From Devosia sp. (lineage in GTDB: Bacteria; Pseudomonadota; Alphaproteobacteria; Rhizobiales; Devosiaceae), in assembly GCF_025809055.1 (NCBI RefSeq), contig NZ_CP075529.1, positions 1,302,001 through 1,366,000 on the forward strand: 64,000 nt of DNA, read 5' to 3'. A program made the position numbers and the translations under genes. How positions within the stretch are numbered: the first letter of the stretch is position 1; every line of letters begins with the position of its first letter. Under the pieces are notes generated by a model. The model saw only the letters and a list, made by a program, of their open reading frames with translations. It was not told the DNA's origin and ran no database searches. Positions 51,770-60,808 of the stretch are shown here, piece by piece.

Positions 51770-53167
51770 ATGCGTCACGATTTCAACCCGTTCTCGAAGA
51801 GTATTGTCGACATCGTACCCGCCGACCTCGCCGTTCTCAGGGGCGTGGCAGAGGGGTGGTACGTCGAGTACAAGCGGGAGGTGTCGAATGCGGGCGCCGT
51901 TGCAAAGTCCATCTCCGCGTTCGCCAATACCTATGGGGGATGGATCTTCTACGGAATTGCGGAGAAGTCCAAGGATGATGCCGTCGCGGGCGAATTCCCG
52001 GGCATCCCGCGACAGGAGGCCGACGCCCTGCTGCAGCGCATTCGCCAGAGCGCTGCGAACCATATCCAGCCGACGCCGTATTTCGAGGCGAAGGCGCTGT
52101 TCGGTCCCGAGCCCGGCATCGGTCTGCCGGAAGATCGCTGCGTGGTCGCCGTCCGCGTGCCATGGGGCGCGGATGCCCCATTCATCCACAAGGACGGTCG
52201 GATCTATAGGCGCGTGGCGGACGGCTCGGAACCGCGTCACGAAACGGATCGCCACATTCTCGATCTTCTGTCGGCACGCTCCACCAAGGTCACCGACCAT
52301 TTCGCGGAATGGACGAACCGCGATCTCGAGACTTCCGAGGCCGAGGAAGACGTCGCGCATGTCCGCATCTTCCTCATCGCCGATTTCTGGGGCGACCATG
52401 AACCCGTGAAGGACGTCCCCATCGGAAAGATCCGGGAGATAATGCGGGATACGAGCGGCGACTTCACGCTCTCCTTCGACAACGTCTATCGCGCCACGGG
52501 CGCCTATGTCTGCCGACAGGCCCAAATCACCGACCCCCAGTCCCTGACGCTCACATGGACCCTGCGGACGGACTTCTGCAGCGAGATCGTCGTCCCCCTG
52601 CCGAAATTCCGCGGCGGCAATCTCGCGAGCCTGCACGCGTTGTTCCGGGGATACGATCACGCCGATCGATTCATCGGGCTTTGCCGCCAGCAGCGCTACA
52701 AGGATCCGACAGTCATCGACCTGAACCTGCTGATGATCGTTCTCATGGCGCTGGCCCGGAAGCACCTGGCCTTGGCTAAGGAATTCGGCTGGACCGAGAA
52801 GATGTCCGTCAAGATCAGGATAGCAGGCGTGTGGAGGACCATCCCCTTCTTCGACGCTACCCATGTGCTGGACGAGTACGAGCAGCACGGACTGGCGCTC
52901 AACCTGCGCGACGAAGCGGAGATCCACCCCGGCAAGAGCCATCACTCCTATTTCGATCTGGCGGCGCCACAGCCCGGAGAGACGGATCAATCCAACGTCA
53001 TCTGGATCGCAATAGCCCTTTTCGTGCCTATCGCGAGAGCTCTGGGGGTATCGATGGGGATGGGCGACGAGGAGGACTACGACGCCTTCAAGACATCCAT
53101 CGTGGATTTCGTCATGGCGGGTCAAAGAGCTATCGGGGTCCAGAAGACCCGACTCGACCAACGGTGA
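51770..53167 (+). CDS. AlbA_2 (Schlafen AAA_4-type) domain protein
   Basis: 465 residues. The N-terminal 150 residues fit the AlbA_2 domain: WYVEYKREVSNAGAVAKSIS, then AFANTYGGWIFYGIAEKSKD, and later FIHKDGRIYRRVADGSEP. The rest (about 160-465) has no recognised motif. AlbA_2 proteins bind nucleic acids or ATP and occur as regulators and in defence loci. No transmembrane segment. Neighbours give no operon link. Confidence 0.82.
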   Translation: MRHDFNPFSKSIVDIVPADLAVLRGVAEGWYVEYKREVSNAGAVAKSISAFANTYGGWIFYGIAEKSKDDAVAGEFPGIPRQEADALLQRIRQSAANHIQPTPYFEAKALFGPEPGIGLPEDRCVVAVRVPWGADAPFIHKDGRIYRRVADGSEPRHETDRHILDLLSARSTKVTDHFAEWTNRDLETSEAEEDVAHVRIFLIADFWGDHEPVKDVPIGKIREIMRDTSGDFTLSFDNVYRATGAYVCRQAQITDPQSLTLTWTLRTDFCSEIVVPLPKFRGGNLASLHALFRGYDHADRFIGLCRQQRYKDPTVIDLNLLMIVLMALARKHLALAKEFGWTEKMSVKIRIAGVWRTIPFFDATHVLDEYEQHGLALNLRDEAEIHPGKSHHSYFDLAAPQPGETDQSNVIWIAIALFVPIARALGVSMGMGDEEDYDAFKTSIVDFVMAGQRAIGVQKTRLDQR

Positions 53168-53457
53168 CGGAAAACCACAACCGGGGCGGGCACACCTTGC
53201 CCAAAGCAGCCCTGTGCCGACCGCAGGAACAGCCGCCTCGACGCCGGCAACTGCAGCGCTCCGTGGAACGCGTTCGTGGTCACGACCATTGGTCGTCCAA
53301 GAAACTGTTATCGGCGGCCCGTTGATTTATGCATTTGCTAACCGAAATGTGGGGATAGAATAATGCAGACGCATCTCGGTAGAAGATTCGGTCGCCGTTC
53401 CATGGTATTCATGTTCCGGTAACGTTCCAAATCAGTCCGAGCAAGACAGGTTTAGCG
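53168..53457. other. 290-base gap without recognisable gene
   Basis: Between the AlbA_2 gene and the 79-residue gene. It becomes more AT-rich near 53320-53440. Only very short frames are present (for example 19 codons at 53363). The promoter of the downstream small gene probably lies here. Confidence 0.4.
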
Positions 53458-53697
53458 ATGTCCAGGTCCGAGCTCTCACCCATTGCACGTCAGATCGTCG
53501 ATGGAACTCTGAAGCGAATCGAAGAAGCGCAGTCCCACAATCAGCCGATCGACACGACCGCGGCGATGGACACCGTCGTGGGGCGGCTCTACGCGACGAT
53601 AGGAAACGACTTCGCCGGCACCAACGTGAACAACGCCTTGATCGAGTTGGCGAGCACGTTGGTCGAAAAGCACCGCGAAGAACTCGTCAACTCCTGA
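53458..53697 (+). CDS. Unknown 79-residue helical protein
   Basis: MSRSELSPIARQIVDGTLKR and the following residues predict mainly helix, no signal peptide or membrane segment. Its stop abuts the end of the convergent dGTPase gene (1 base apart). Protein-like composition; function not recognised. Confidence 0.6.
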   Translation: MSRSELSPIARQIVDGTLKRIEEAQSHNQPIDTTAAMDTVVGRLYATIGNDFAGTNVNNALIELASTLVEKHREELVNS

Positions 53698-53698
53698 A

Positions 53699-55072
53699 TC
53701 AGGTCATCCGCCCTATCAGCGGGCTGGTGCCGTTGAGCTTCAGGAACAGTTCGTGGGCGTAACGATCGGTCATCCCCGAGATGTAGTCCGTGATGACCAG
53801 AAGCGCCTTGTACTTGTTCAGGCCGGCTGCATCCAAAGCGGCCCGGGAGTGGCTCGGGAGCAGATCGTAGAGATGGCGCTCCTTGGTCTTGAGATCCTTG
53901 CCCGATGCCTTCGACATGGCCATGCCGGTCAGATGCTCGAGCAGATAGGATAGAATGGTTATGCCGGCGCTCTCGGTCTCGAGCTTTCGCCGTTCCTTGT
54001 AGACCTTGTCCCTGCAGGCCTCGGCGATCGCCTCCAGATCACCGGCCACGTTGGGATCCTTGATCAGGTCCTGCCCCAGGCTGTCCGCCTCGATCGTATC
54101 CTTCATATCGATGAAACGGCGAACCGCGATCTTCGAGAGACCCACGATCGCTCCGGACCTCAGGTAGGCGATCCTATCCTGCTCCTCGGCTTCCGGGATT
54201 TCGTTATACCGTTTGGGATCGCCGCCTTTCTCCGCCAACGGACGAAGCAATGTTTCCGCAGCCTTGAATTGCAGGTGGCCTATCCGAAAAGCGTCCTCGA
54301 TATCGGTCGTGCGGTAGCAGATGTCATCGGCTGCCTCGAGGATATGCACGAAGGGATGCCTTGCATATCCTTCCTGCTCCTTATGGGGTATCCCGACAGA
54401 CTTGAACACCTCCGCGGCAGCATCCCTGTCGTCCCATGTAAAGCCGAACTTCGATTTTCCCGGCGACTTGTAGCGGGACGAGAAGCGTTTGGTCGATCCA
54501 TAGGGATACTTGATGAATGATGCCAGCACGGAATTGGTCAACCGCAGGCCCCCCTGCTCCCGCCAGCCGGCGAGGCGGGTGACGACACGGAAACCCTGGG
54601 CATTACCCTCGAAGCCCAAAAAATCCCCGGCATATCGCCCGTCGCCCATAACGTCGCCGATCGCTCCCTTTTCCTTGTTGTCTTCGAACCATGACTGGAT
54701 CGCGTACTCGCCGACATGGCCGAAAGGCGGATTCCCGATGTCGTGGATGAGGCTCGCGCAGTATACGATGTCGCCCCAATCGACTGGGTTCACCGTATCG
54801 TCATCCTTCTGAAGGATGTCCGCTATTCTCGTTGCTATCGACCGGGCGACATTGGCGACCTCGATGCTGTGGGTCAGTCGCGTCCGCAGATAGTCATAGC
54901 TCGGAAAGGGATGGACTTGCGTCTTGCCCTGTAGCCGACGAAAAGCACTGCTGTACAGTATCCTTTGCGCATCCTGTTGAAACAGCGTGAAACCTTCGGC
55001 GTCAGGATTATCCGCTCCGTCCATTCGATCCTGATAGAACCGATCTTTGGTTGTGAGCGTCTTCCAATCCAT
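53699..55072 (-). CDS. dgt: dGTPase-like HD-domain triphosphohydrolase
   Basis: Hydrolyses dGTP (or other dNTPs) to nucleoside and triphosphate. 457 residues from the ATG at 55072 (a GTG at 55087 is also in frame). The N-terminal signature YSSAFRRLQGKTQVHPFPSY, the metal-binding RTRLTHSIEVANVAR and LIHDIGNPPFGHVGE (HD pair) are complete. A C-terminal helical region follows. On this island it may be accessory, in view of reported antiphage action of some dGTPases. Confidence 0.9.
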   Translation of the reverse strand: MDWKTLTTKDRFYQDRMDGADNPDAEGFTLFQQDAQRILYSSAFRRLQGKTQVHPFPSYDYLRTRLTHSIEVANVARSIATRIADILQKDDDTVNPVDWGDIVYCASLIHDIGNPPFGHVGEYAIQSWFEDNKEKGAIGDVMGDGRYAGDFLGFEGNAQGFRVVTRLAGWREQGGLRLTNSVLASFIKYPYGSTKRFSSRYKSPGKSKFGFTWDDRDAAAEVFKSVGIPHKEQEGYARHPFVHILEAADDICYRTTDIEDAFRIGHLQFKAAETLLRPLAEKGGDPKRYNEIPEAEEQDRIAYLRSGAIVGLSKIAVRRFIDMKDTIEADSLGQDLIKDPNVAGDLEAIAEACRDKVYKERRKLETESAGITILSYLLEHLTGMAMSKASGKDLKTKERHLYDLLPSHSRAALDAAGLNKYKALLVITDYISGMTDRYAHELFLKLNGTSPLIGRMT

Positions 55073-55262
55073 TTTCGCCGTCCCCACGCGAGTATTTTAC
55101 CTGATTACCGGCGAAGGATTGCGATTGTGTCAATCGTTCTCATAGGTGGACCCAGCACAATATAGACTGGCAGCGTCTTGCCTTTGACAGCATAGGCAGC
55201 TGGAATCCGACAGCAATGTCGTCAGGTGGGGCGGTCTTCTCGGATGAAATCCCGAGATGCCA

Positions 55263-57218
55263 TCAGGCGTGGGTGGAGCCGCCCGCCGGCATGTCCATGA
55301 TGGACCGAACCTGTTCCATGGTCCGGCGCAGGTCTTCCATGTATTGGGGCGGCAGGGTCTTCGCCCGGGGCAGCTTGATCTCCAGGGGATCGGCGATGCG
55401 CCCGTTGATCTCGAGTTCGAAATGCAGGTGATTGCCGGTGGACCGGCCCGTCGAGCCGACATAGCCGATGACCTGGCCCTGGCGGACGCGGACACCGGGC
55501 GTGATGCCGTCGGCGATGGCGTTCATATGCGCATAGGCGGTCTGATAACCGTTCAGGTGCTTGATCTGCACGTATCTGCCGTACCCGGAATACCACTGCG
55601 CCATGTCGACGACGCCATCGGCGGCGGCATAGATCGGCGTGCCGCGCGGGGCGGCGAAATCCGTCCCCTCGTGGTTCGCATTGCCGCCGTTGAACGGGTC
55701 GATGCGTGTTCCCATCGCAGAGGTCAGGCGACCGCCGCCCTCCAGCGGACGACGCAGCAGGAAGCGCTTGCCGCTCTCGCCCTGCTCGTCGAAGAACGCG
55801 ACCGTGCCGTCCGGTCCGGCATAGCGATAGAACCGTCGCTTCGCATTGCCGAGGGAAATCGCGGCATAGAGCAATTGCTCGCTCGCGCCGTCCCCGGGCG
55901 CGGCGGTGAGCAGCTCGATCCCGTCGCCGGGCTGCACGCGGCGGGTCAGGTCCGTATCATAGGCGACGAGGGCCACGATCTGGGAGATGACCTCGTCAGC
56001 GACATCGTTGCGGCGGCCCGTCTCCCAGATCGACTGGTAGATGCTGGGCAGATTGGCCACATCGATCTGCTCGGTGCTTTCCTCCGAGAAGGGGATGTCC
56101 GGCGGCGCGAGGGCCACGACGTAGCGACCGGTATCGGTCAGGGCGACGGTGACCGCGTGCCGATCGCTGTTGGAGGCGTCGTCGTGCAGATAGATGCTGA
56201 GCCGGTAAGGAACGAGTCCACCGCCATTGCCGGACGGGCCGAGCAGGATGCGCAGGCGCGATCCGGCCTCCAGGGTCGAGAGCCGATAGAGGTTGCGGAT
56301 CATCTCCTGCACTTCCGCTGCGGAGCCAGGTGTGAAACCATGGGTGACCAGCGTGTCGAGGAGCGGCCCGGCGACGTCGAGTTTTACGATACGTTCGGAC
56401 GTCGCCCGGCTGTCTCCGGCCATTGTGGTCTTGGGCACGACGGTGACGTTCTCGGCCATTCCGGCCAGCGGCGCGCTGGCTCGCGCGGTCGCGTCCGATC
56501 CGAAATAGGCCATCGCGACCCCCGGCTCGGAATAGTCGCCCCATGAAGTCGCGCCCACATAGGCGGCGGCGATGGCATCGCTGATCGCCCGCCGCGGCAC
56601 GTAGCCGGACGGGAGGGCGGCATAGCTGATGCTCACCTCCGCCGCGGGCGCTCCCAGAACGTCGGTGCTGATCTGTATAGCCACCTCGGAAAAGGCATCG
56701 TCCGGCAACGCCTCGATATAGTTCTCCGGCGAATAGGCGACGACATCGTCCGTCAAGGCGGTCTGCGAGGTGGCCAGGGTGGCCGAGACCCGCACGAAGG
56801 ATGCGTTGCGGATGACCTCCGAAGCCCCGTCGCTGGCCATGACGCTTGCGGAGACGACCTCCCGGTCGGACCGCGTCTCCAGCACCGGTCGCGCCCTGCT
56901 CGTCTTGCCGTCAGCGGCAGCCGGCGGCACATCGCGTTCGACCTCGAGCGATTTGTAGGCGGTCGAGTAGCCCTCGATATCCGAGAACGAGACGTAGAGC
57001 GCGGCCCCCATGAGAAGGACCGACGTTAGGCCCGTGAGGACGGTTCCGGCGAGCCAGGCGCCGCTCAGTTCCCGCGACCCGGGCTCCTTTCCGTCCGCCG
57101 AACGCGTGGTGAGAGCCGCCTCGTCCCTGTAGTCCAGGGCCCGTGCGCCGAGCCCGTCGAAAGTCCCGACGCGCCGTCTCCCCGATTTCTTGTGCCCGCC
57201 CAGCATCTGCCCCGTCAT
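55263..57218 (-). CDS. Membrane-anchored M23 peptidoglycan metallopeptidase
   Basis: 651 residues. A single transmembrane segment at about 55-75 (GTVLTGLTSVLLMGAALYVS), a long periplasmic part, and a C-terminal LytM/M23 domain with NHEGTDFAAPRGTPIY (His/Asp zinc ligands) and STGNHLHFELEINGR (HxH). It is of the long alphaproteobacterial M23 type involved in wall remodelling. No gene follows closely; it is divergent from nothing within 140 bases of the MerR gene. Confidence 0.9.
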   Translation of the reverse strand: MTGQMLGGHKKSGRRRVGTFDGLGARALDYRDEAALTTRSADGKEPGSRELSGAWLAGTVLTGLTSVLLMGAALYVSFSDIEGYSTAYKSLEVERDVPPAAADGKTSRARPVLETRSDREVVSASVMASDGASEVIRNASFVRVSATLATSQTALTDDVVAYSPENYIEALPDDAFSEVAIQISTDVLGAPAAEVSISYAALPSGYVPRRAISDAIAAAYVGATSWGDYSEPGVAMAYFGSDATARASAPLAGMAENVTVVPKTTMAGDSRATSERIVKLDVAGPLLDTLVTHGFTPGSAAEVQEMIRNLYRLSTLEAGSRLRILLGPSGNGGGLVPYRLSIYLHDDASNSDRHAVTVALTDTGRYVVALAPPDIPFSEESTEQIDVANLPSIYQSIWETGRRNDVADEVISQIVALVAYDTDLTRRVQPGDGIELLTAAPGDGASEQLLYAAISLGNAKRRFYRYAGPDGTVAFFDEQGESGKRFLLRRPLEGGGRLTSAMGTRIDPFNGGNANHEGTDFAAPRGTPIYAAADGVVDMAQWYSGYGRYVQIKHLNGYQTAYAHMNAIADGITPGVRVRQGQVIGYVGSTGRSTGNHLHFELEINGRIADPLEIKLPRAKTLPPQYMEDLRRTMEQVRSIMDMPAGGSTHA

Positions 57219-57364
57219 GTCCCCGCGATTCGTGGGTGGAATTTGAAGGCATGGAAAAAGGCGGACAATCGGCGACCACGTTCACGACCACGTGATGTCG
57301 TGCTGACGCGGTGGGTTTCGGTGCGGTTCCGACCGTATTGCGCTGAACTGTCGCAGGCCGGGTG

Positions 57365-57793
57365 TCAGGTCTCACCGTGATACCGGCATTTGCCGTGATC
57401 GGCCAGGATCTCGATGACCCGGCAGGTCTCGACGCGACCGTGGCTGCAGCCCTCGACCATGCGCTCCAATTCGTGCTGCAAGGCGGTGAGGCTGGCGATC
57501 TTCTTCCTGACCTCCACCAGGTGCGCCTTGGCGATCCCGTCCGCCTGCTCGCAGGACTGGTCGGGCGAATCCTGCAGCTCCAGCAAGGTCTTGATCTCGT
57601 CAATATCGAAACCGAGCTCGCGGGAATGGCGGATGAAGGTCAGGCGTTCGGTATCCTTGCCGTCGTAGGTGCGCCGTCCGCCATCCGTGCGCGGCGGGGC
57701 GGGCAGCAGGCCGATCTGCTCGTAGTAGCGGATGGTCGGCACCTTCACCCCGCTGGCCTCCGACACCTTGCCGATCGCAATCCCGTGATTCAT
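57365..57793 (-). CDS. MerR-family heavy-metal sensor, CadR/ZntR/PbrR type
   Basis: 142 residues from the ATG at 57793. N-terminal MerR helix-turn-helix (IGKVSEASGVKVPTIRYYEQ, IGLLPAP), the coiled-coil dimer helix, and metal-site cysteines Cys81, Cys116 and Cys124 plus a Cys/His tail (GKCRYHGET). This matches Zn/Cd/Pb sensors. It is divergent from cadA with the operator between them and is the only MerR gene in the window, so it is the natural regulator of the related operators at 48.3 kb. Confidence 0.9.
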   Translation of the reverse strand: MNHGIAIGKVSEASGVKVPTIRYYEQIGLLPAPPRTDGGRRTYDGKDTERLTFIRHSRELGFDIDEIKTLLELQDSPDQSCEQADGIAKAHLVEVRKKIASLTALQHELERMVEGCSHGRVETCRVIEILADHGKCRYHGET

Positions 57794-57800
57794 TTTTCGC

Positions 57801-57831
57801 TTGCTCCTATAGCGGCTAGAGCATGTAGGCC
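57801..57831 (+). promoter_or_regulatory. MerR-type promoter/operator of cadA
   Basis: -35 TTGCTC (57801-57806), 19-base spacer, -10 TAGGCC (57826-57831). The dyad CTCCTATAGCGGCTAGAGC (57804-57822) resembles PbrR/CadR operators. The merR start lies 8 bases to the left. Confidence 0.75.
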
Positions 57832-57860
57832 GGCACGAAGGTTTGCAAGGAGCGATTGCG

Positions 57861-60146
57861 ATGTCGGCAAGGATTGAAACGTCACGCTTCCGTGTCGAGG
57901 GCATGGATTGCGCGAGCTGTGCCTCCAAGGTGGATACCGCTGTGCGACGCCTGCCCGGCGTGGAAGACGTCTCGGTCTCCGTCGTGGGCGCCTCCATGAC
58001 CGTCAAGCACACGGATGCCGACCTGGGCGCCATCGCCCGGAAGGTGTCGAGCCTCGGGTACAAGACGGCGCCATTGCCGGCGCGCGGTGCAGGAGCCGAC
58101 AAGAGCGAGGAGGCTCATGATCATGCCGGTCACGACCAATCCGGCCATGACCATGCGGAGCATGATCACTCGGGACACGACCATGCCGACCACGACCACG
58201 GCCCGTCGGAAAAGCCGAAGCGGGCCGAGACCCTGTCGGGTATGCACGGCCACGACCATGGCTTCGAGGACGGACCCTGGTGGCAGTCCTCCAAGGCCAA
58301 GCTGACGATCCTGTGCGGCATCGCCGTGGCTCTGGCCTTCGTCGCCGGCCAGCTCATCCCCGCTATCGCGCAGTGGGTCTTCATCGTCGCCATGTTCGTC
58401 GGGCTGATCCCCATCGCCCGGCGCGCCTGGATGGGGGCGATCAACGGCAGCCCGTTCTCCATCGAAACGCTGATGACGGTCGCCGCGATCGGCGCCGTCT
58501 TCATCAACGCGGCGGAAGAAGCGGCCATCGTGGTACTGCTCTTCCTCGTCGGCGAACTGCTGGAAGGCGTCGCAACCGGGCGGGCGCGGGCCAGCATCAA
58601 GGCACTGGCCAATCTGGTTCCGCGCATCGCGTTGCGGGAAGCGGGCGACAAGGTCGTGGAAGTGCTCGCAGATCAATTGGCAGTGGGCGATGTGGTCCTG
58701 GTTCGACCGGGCGACCGCGTCCCTGCCGATGGCGTCGTCGTCTCCGGCGACAGTGCCGTGGACGAAGCGCCGGTCACCGGCGAATCCGTGCCCAAGCGCA
58801 AGCAGGTCGAGGATCAGGTCTTCGCCGGCACCATCACCCAGGAAGGCGCATTGCGTGTTCGGGTCACCGCCGCAGCGGCGGACAACACGATCTCGCGCAT
58901 CATCGCCCTGGTGGAGGAGGCGCAGGAATCCAAGGCGCCCACCGAACGCTTCATCGACCGCTTCTCGAAATACTACACGCCCGGCGTCATGGTCGTGGCC
59001 GCGCTCATCGCCGTGCTGCCACCCCTGTTCCTGGGCGAGCCCTGGAGCGAATGGGTCTACAAGGGTCTTGCAGTGCTTCTGATCGGCTGCCCGTGCGCCC
59101 TGGTCATCTCGACGCCCGCCGCCATCGCCGCTGCGCTTTCGGCGGGTGCCCGTCGCGGCCTTCTCATGAAGGGCGGCGCGGTGCTTGAGCAATTGGGCAA
59201 GATCGACATGGTGGCGCTCGACAAGACCGGCACTCTGACCGAAGGCAGGCCGAAGGTCACCGATATCATCGGCGTCGGCAGGCCGGAGCGAGAGGTTCTC
59301 GCGCTGTCGGCGGCGCTCGAGGTCGGATCGAGCCATCCGCTCGCCACGGCGATCCTGGCCCGCGCCAAGGCGGACGGGATCGAACCGGCCCGGGCCGACA
59401 AGGCCGGTGCGGTCGGCGGCAAGGGCGTGGTCGGCACCGTGGATGGCAAGGAGTTGTTCCTCGGCTCGCCCAAGGCCGCGGCCCAAATGGCCGGCGTCGC
59501 CGGCGATCTGATGACCCGGATCGAAAAGCTCAACGACGAGGGCAAGACCGCCTCGGTGCTGCTCGTCGACAACACTTTCGCCGGCATCATCGCCATGCGC
59601 GACGAACCACGCGACGACGCCCGTACCGGTCTCGCGGAAATCAAGCGCCTCGGCGCCGATATCGTAATGCTGACCGGCGACAACAAGCGAACGGCCGCCG
59701 CCATCGGCGCGAGCCTCGGCATCGAGCCGCGCGCCGAGCTGCTGCCGCAGGACAAGCAGCGCATCGTCGGAGAACTCAAGGCACAGGGCCGGATCGTCGC
59801 CAAGGTCGGGGACGGCATCAACGACGCGCCCGCATTGGCCGCGGCGGATATCGGCATCGCCATGGGCGGCGGTACCGACGTGGCGCTCGAAACCGCCGAC
59901 GCCGCCGTGCTGCACGGCAGGGTGACCGACATCGCCAACATGATGGTCCTGTCGCGGTCCACCATGGCCAATATCGGCCAGAACATCACCATAGCTCTCG
60001 GCCTCAAGGCGGTGTTCCTGGTGACGACGGTCATCGGCATCACCGGGCTCTGGCCCGCCATCCTCGCCGATACCGGCGCCACCGTCCTCGTCACAGCCAA
60101 CGCCATGCGATTGCTGGCCTGGAAGGGGATCGGACCACGTGCATGA
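57861..60146 (+). CDS. cadA: P1B-type heavy-metal ATPase (Zn/Cd/Pb exporter)
   Basis: 761 residues from the ATG at 57861, 8 bases after AAGGAG. N-terminal HMA domain with GMDCASC (Cys17, Cys20), then a His/Asp-rich linker at about 87-125 of repeated GHDH-type units. Membrane and catalytic motifs: CPC at 410-412, phosphorylation DKTGT (Asp454), SSHPLA and GDGINDAP. CPC with this set is the CadA/ZntA class. First gene of an operon; ends by ATGA overlap with the LspA-like gene. Confidence 0.93.
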   Translation: MSARIETSRFRVEGMDCASCASKVDTAVRRLPGVEDVSVSVVGASMTVKHTDADLGAIARKVSSLGYKTAPLPARGAGADKSEEAHDHAGHDQSGHDHAEHDHSGHDHADHDHGPSEKPKRAETLSGMHGHDHGFEDGPWWQSSKAKLTILCGIAVALAFVAGQLIPAIAQWVFIVAMFVGLIPIARRAWMGAINGSPFSIETLMTVAAIGAVFINAAEEAAIVVLLFLVGELLEGVATGRARASIKALANLVPRIALREAGDKVVEVLADQLAVGDVVLVRPGDRVPADGVVVSGDSAVDEAPVTGESVPKRKQVEDQVFAGTITQEGALRVRVTAAAADNTISRIIALVEEAQESKAPTERFIDRFSKYYTPGVMVVAALIAVLPPLFLGEPWSEWVYKGLAVLLIGCPCALVISTPAAIAAALSAGARRGLLMKGGAVLEQLGKIDMVALDKTGTLTEGRPKVTDIIGVGRPEREVLALSAALEVGSSHPLATAILARAKADGIEPARADKAGAVGGKGVVGTVDGKELFLGSPKAAAQMAGVAGDLMTRIEKLNDEGKTASVLLVDNTFAGIIAMRDEPRDDARTGLAEIKRLGADIVMLTGDNKRTAAAIGASLGIEPRAELLPQDKQRIVGELKAQGRIVAKVGDGINDAPALAAADIGIAMGGGTDVALETADAAVLHGRVTDIANMMVLSRSTMANIGQNITIALGLKAVFLVTTVIGITGLWPAILADTGATVLVTANAMRLLAWKGIGPRA

Positions 60147-60607
60147 AGGGAATAGTGCCGTATTTCGTGTTCGTCTGGCTCATGGCCCTCGACTTGGCCT
60201 CGAGAACCCTGGCCGCGGAGCTGGTGGGGGCGATGGACGGCTTCCACGGTCTTCTGCCCGGGATCTCGATCGACTATCTGGTTCGCCCGAACGCCGCGCT
60301 GCCAGTCTGGCCGACACTCGCGGTGACGATCATTGCCCTCGTGGTTCTGATCCGGCTCCGCGGCAGCCACCGCAGCGTCGAGCATCTGGCCTGCGCGGCG
60401 CTGCTGGCGGGTGGGGCCGCCAATCTGCTCGAGATCGTCTTCAGCGGAACGATGACGACGTTGGTGTCGATCGGGCCCGTCTCCGCGCCCCTTCTTCGCC
60501 TCAATCTCGCTCATGTCTGGATCGCCGGAGCGGTGCTGCTCGCCCTGGGCGATGCGTTCGGTCGCGCGGGCGCCAACCTCAGGCCCGGGGAAACGGAAGC
60601 CTCATGA
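60143..60607 (+). CDS. LspA-like membrane protein with altered catalytic aspartates
   Basis: 154 residues, four hydrophobic segments in the signal peptidase II pattern. In active LspA the two catalytic Asp lie in GN(x)xDR and FN(x)AD. Here the corresponding segments read GGAANLLEIVF (Glu97) and LRLNLAHVWIA (His124). It probably lacks normal lipoprotein signal peptidase activity. LspA homologues accompany P-type ATPases in lead/cadmium clusters such as pbr. Coupled to cadA by ATGA overlap. Confidence 0.8.
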   Translation: MKGIVPYFVFVWLMALDLASRTLAAELVGAMDGFHGLLPGISIDYLVRPNAALPVWPTLAVTIIALVVLIRLRGSHRSVEHLACAALLAGGAANLLEIVFSGTMTTLVSIGPVSAPLLRLNLAHVWIAGAVLLALGDAFGRAGANLRPGETEAS

Positions 60608-60640
60608 GACTTCGCGACGCATTCAAATCCGGCGGGCACC

Positions 60641-60808
60641 ATGCAGACTAAGCCGCCACTGGTCCTCCGCATCTTCCAATGGACGCTATGGCTCCTGATG
60701 CTCGCGCTGTTCGCCTATGCGTTCCTGCCGGGCATCCTCTTTCGACTTACGGGCGGCCACGACGCGCCAGTCGTCACGCCGCCGGCCACCGAACAGGTAT
60801 CGCAATGA
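60641..60808 (+). CDS. Small single-span membrane protein, 55 residues
   Basis: ATG at 60641 to a TGA that overlaps the next start as ATGA. MQTKPPLVLRIFQWTLWLLM starts a transmembrane helix that continues through FAYAFLPGI, followed by a short His/Pro/Thr tail (TGGHDAPVVTPPATEQ). Operon position and overlap support a real gene. Role unknown, perhaps in metal handling or cytochrome oxidase assembly. Confidence 0.65.
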   Translation: MQTKPPLVLRIFQWTLWLLMLALFAYAFLPGILFRLTGGHDAPVVTPPATEQVSQ

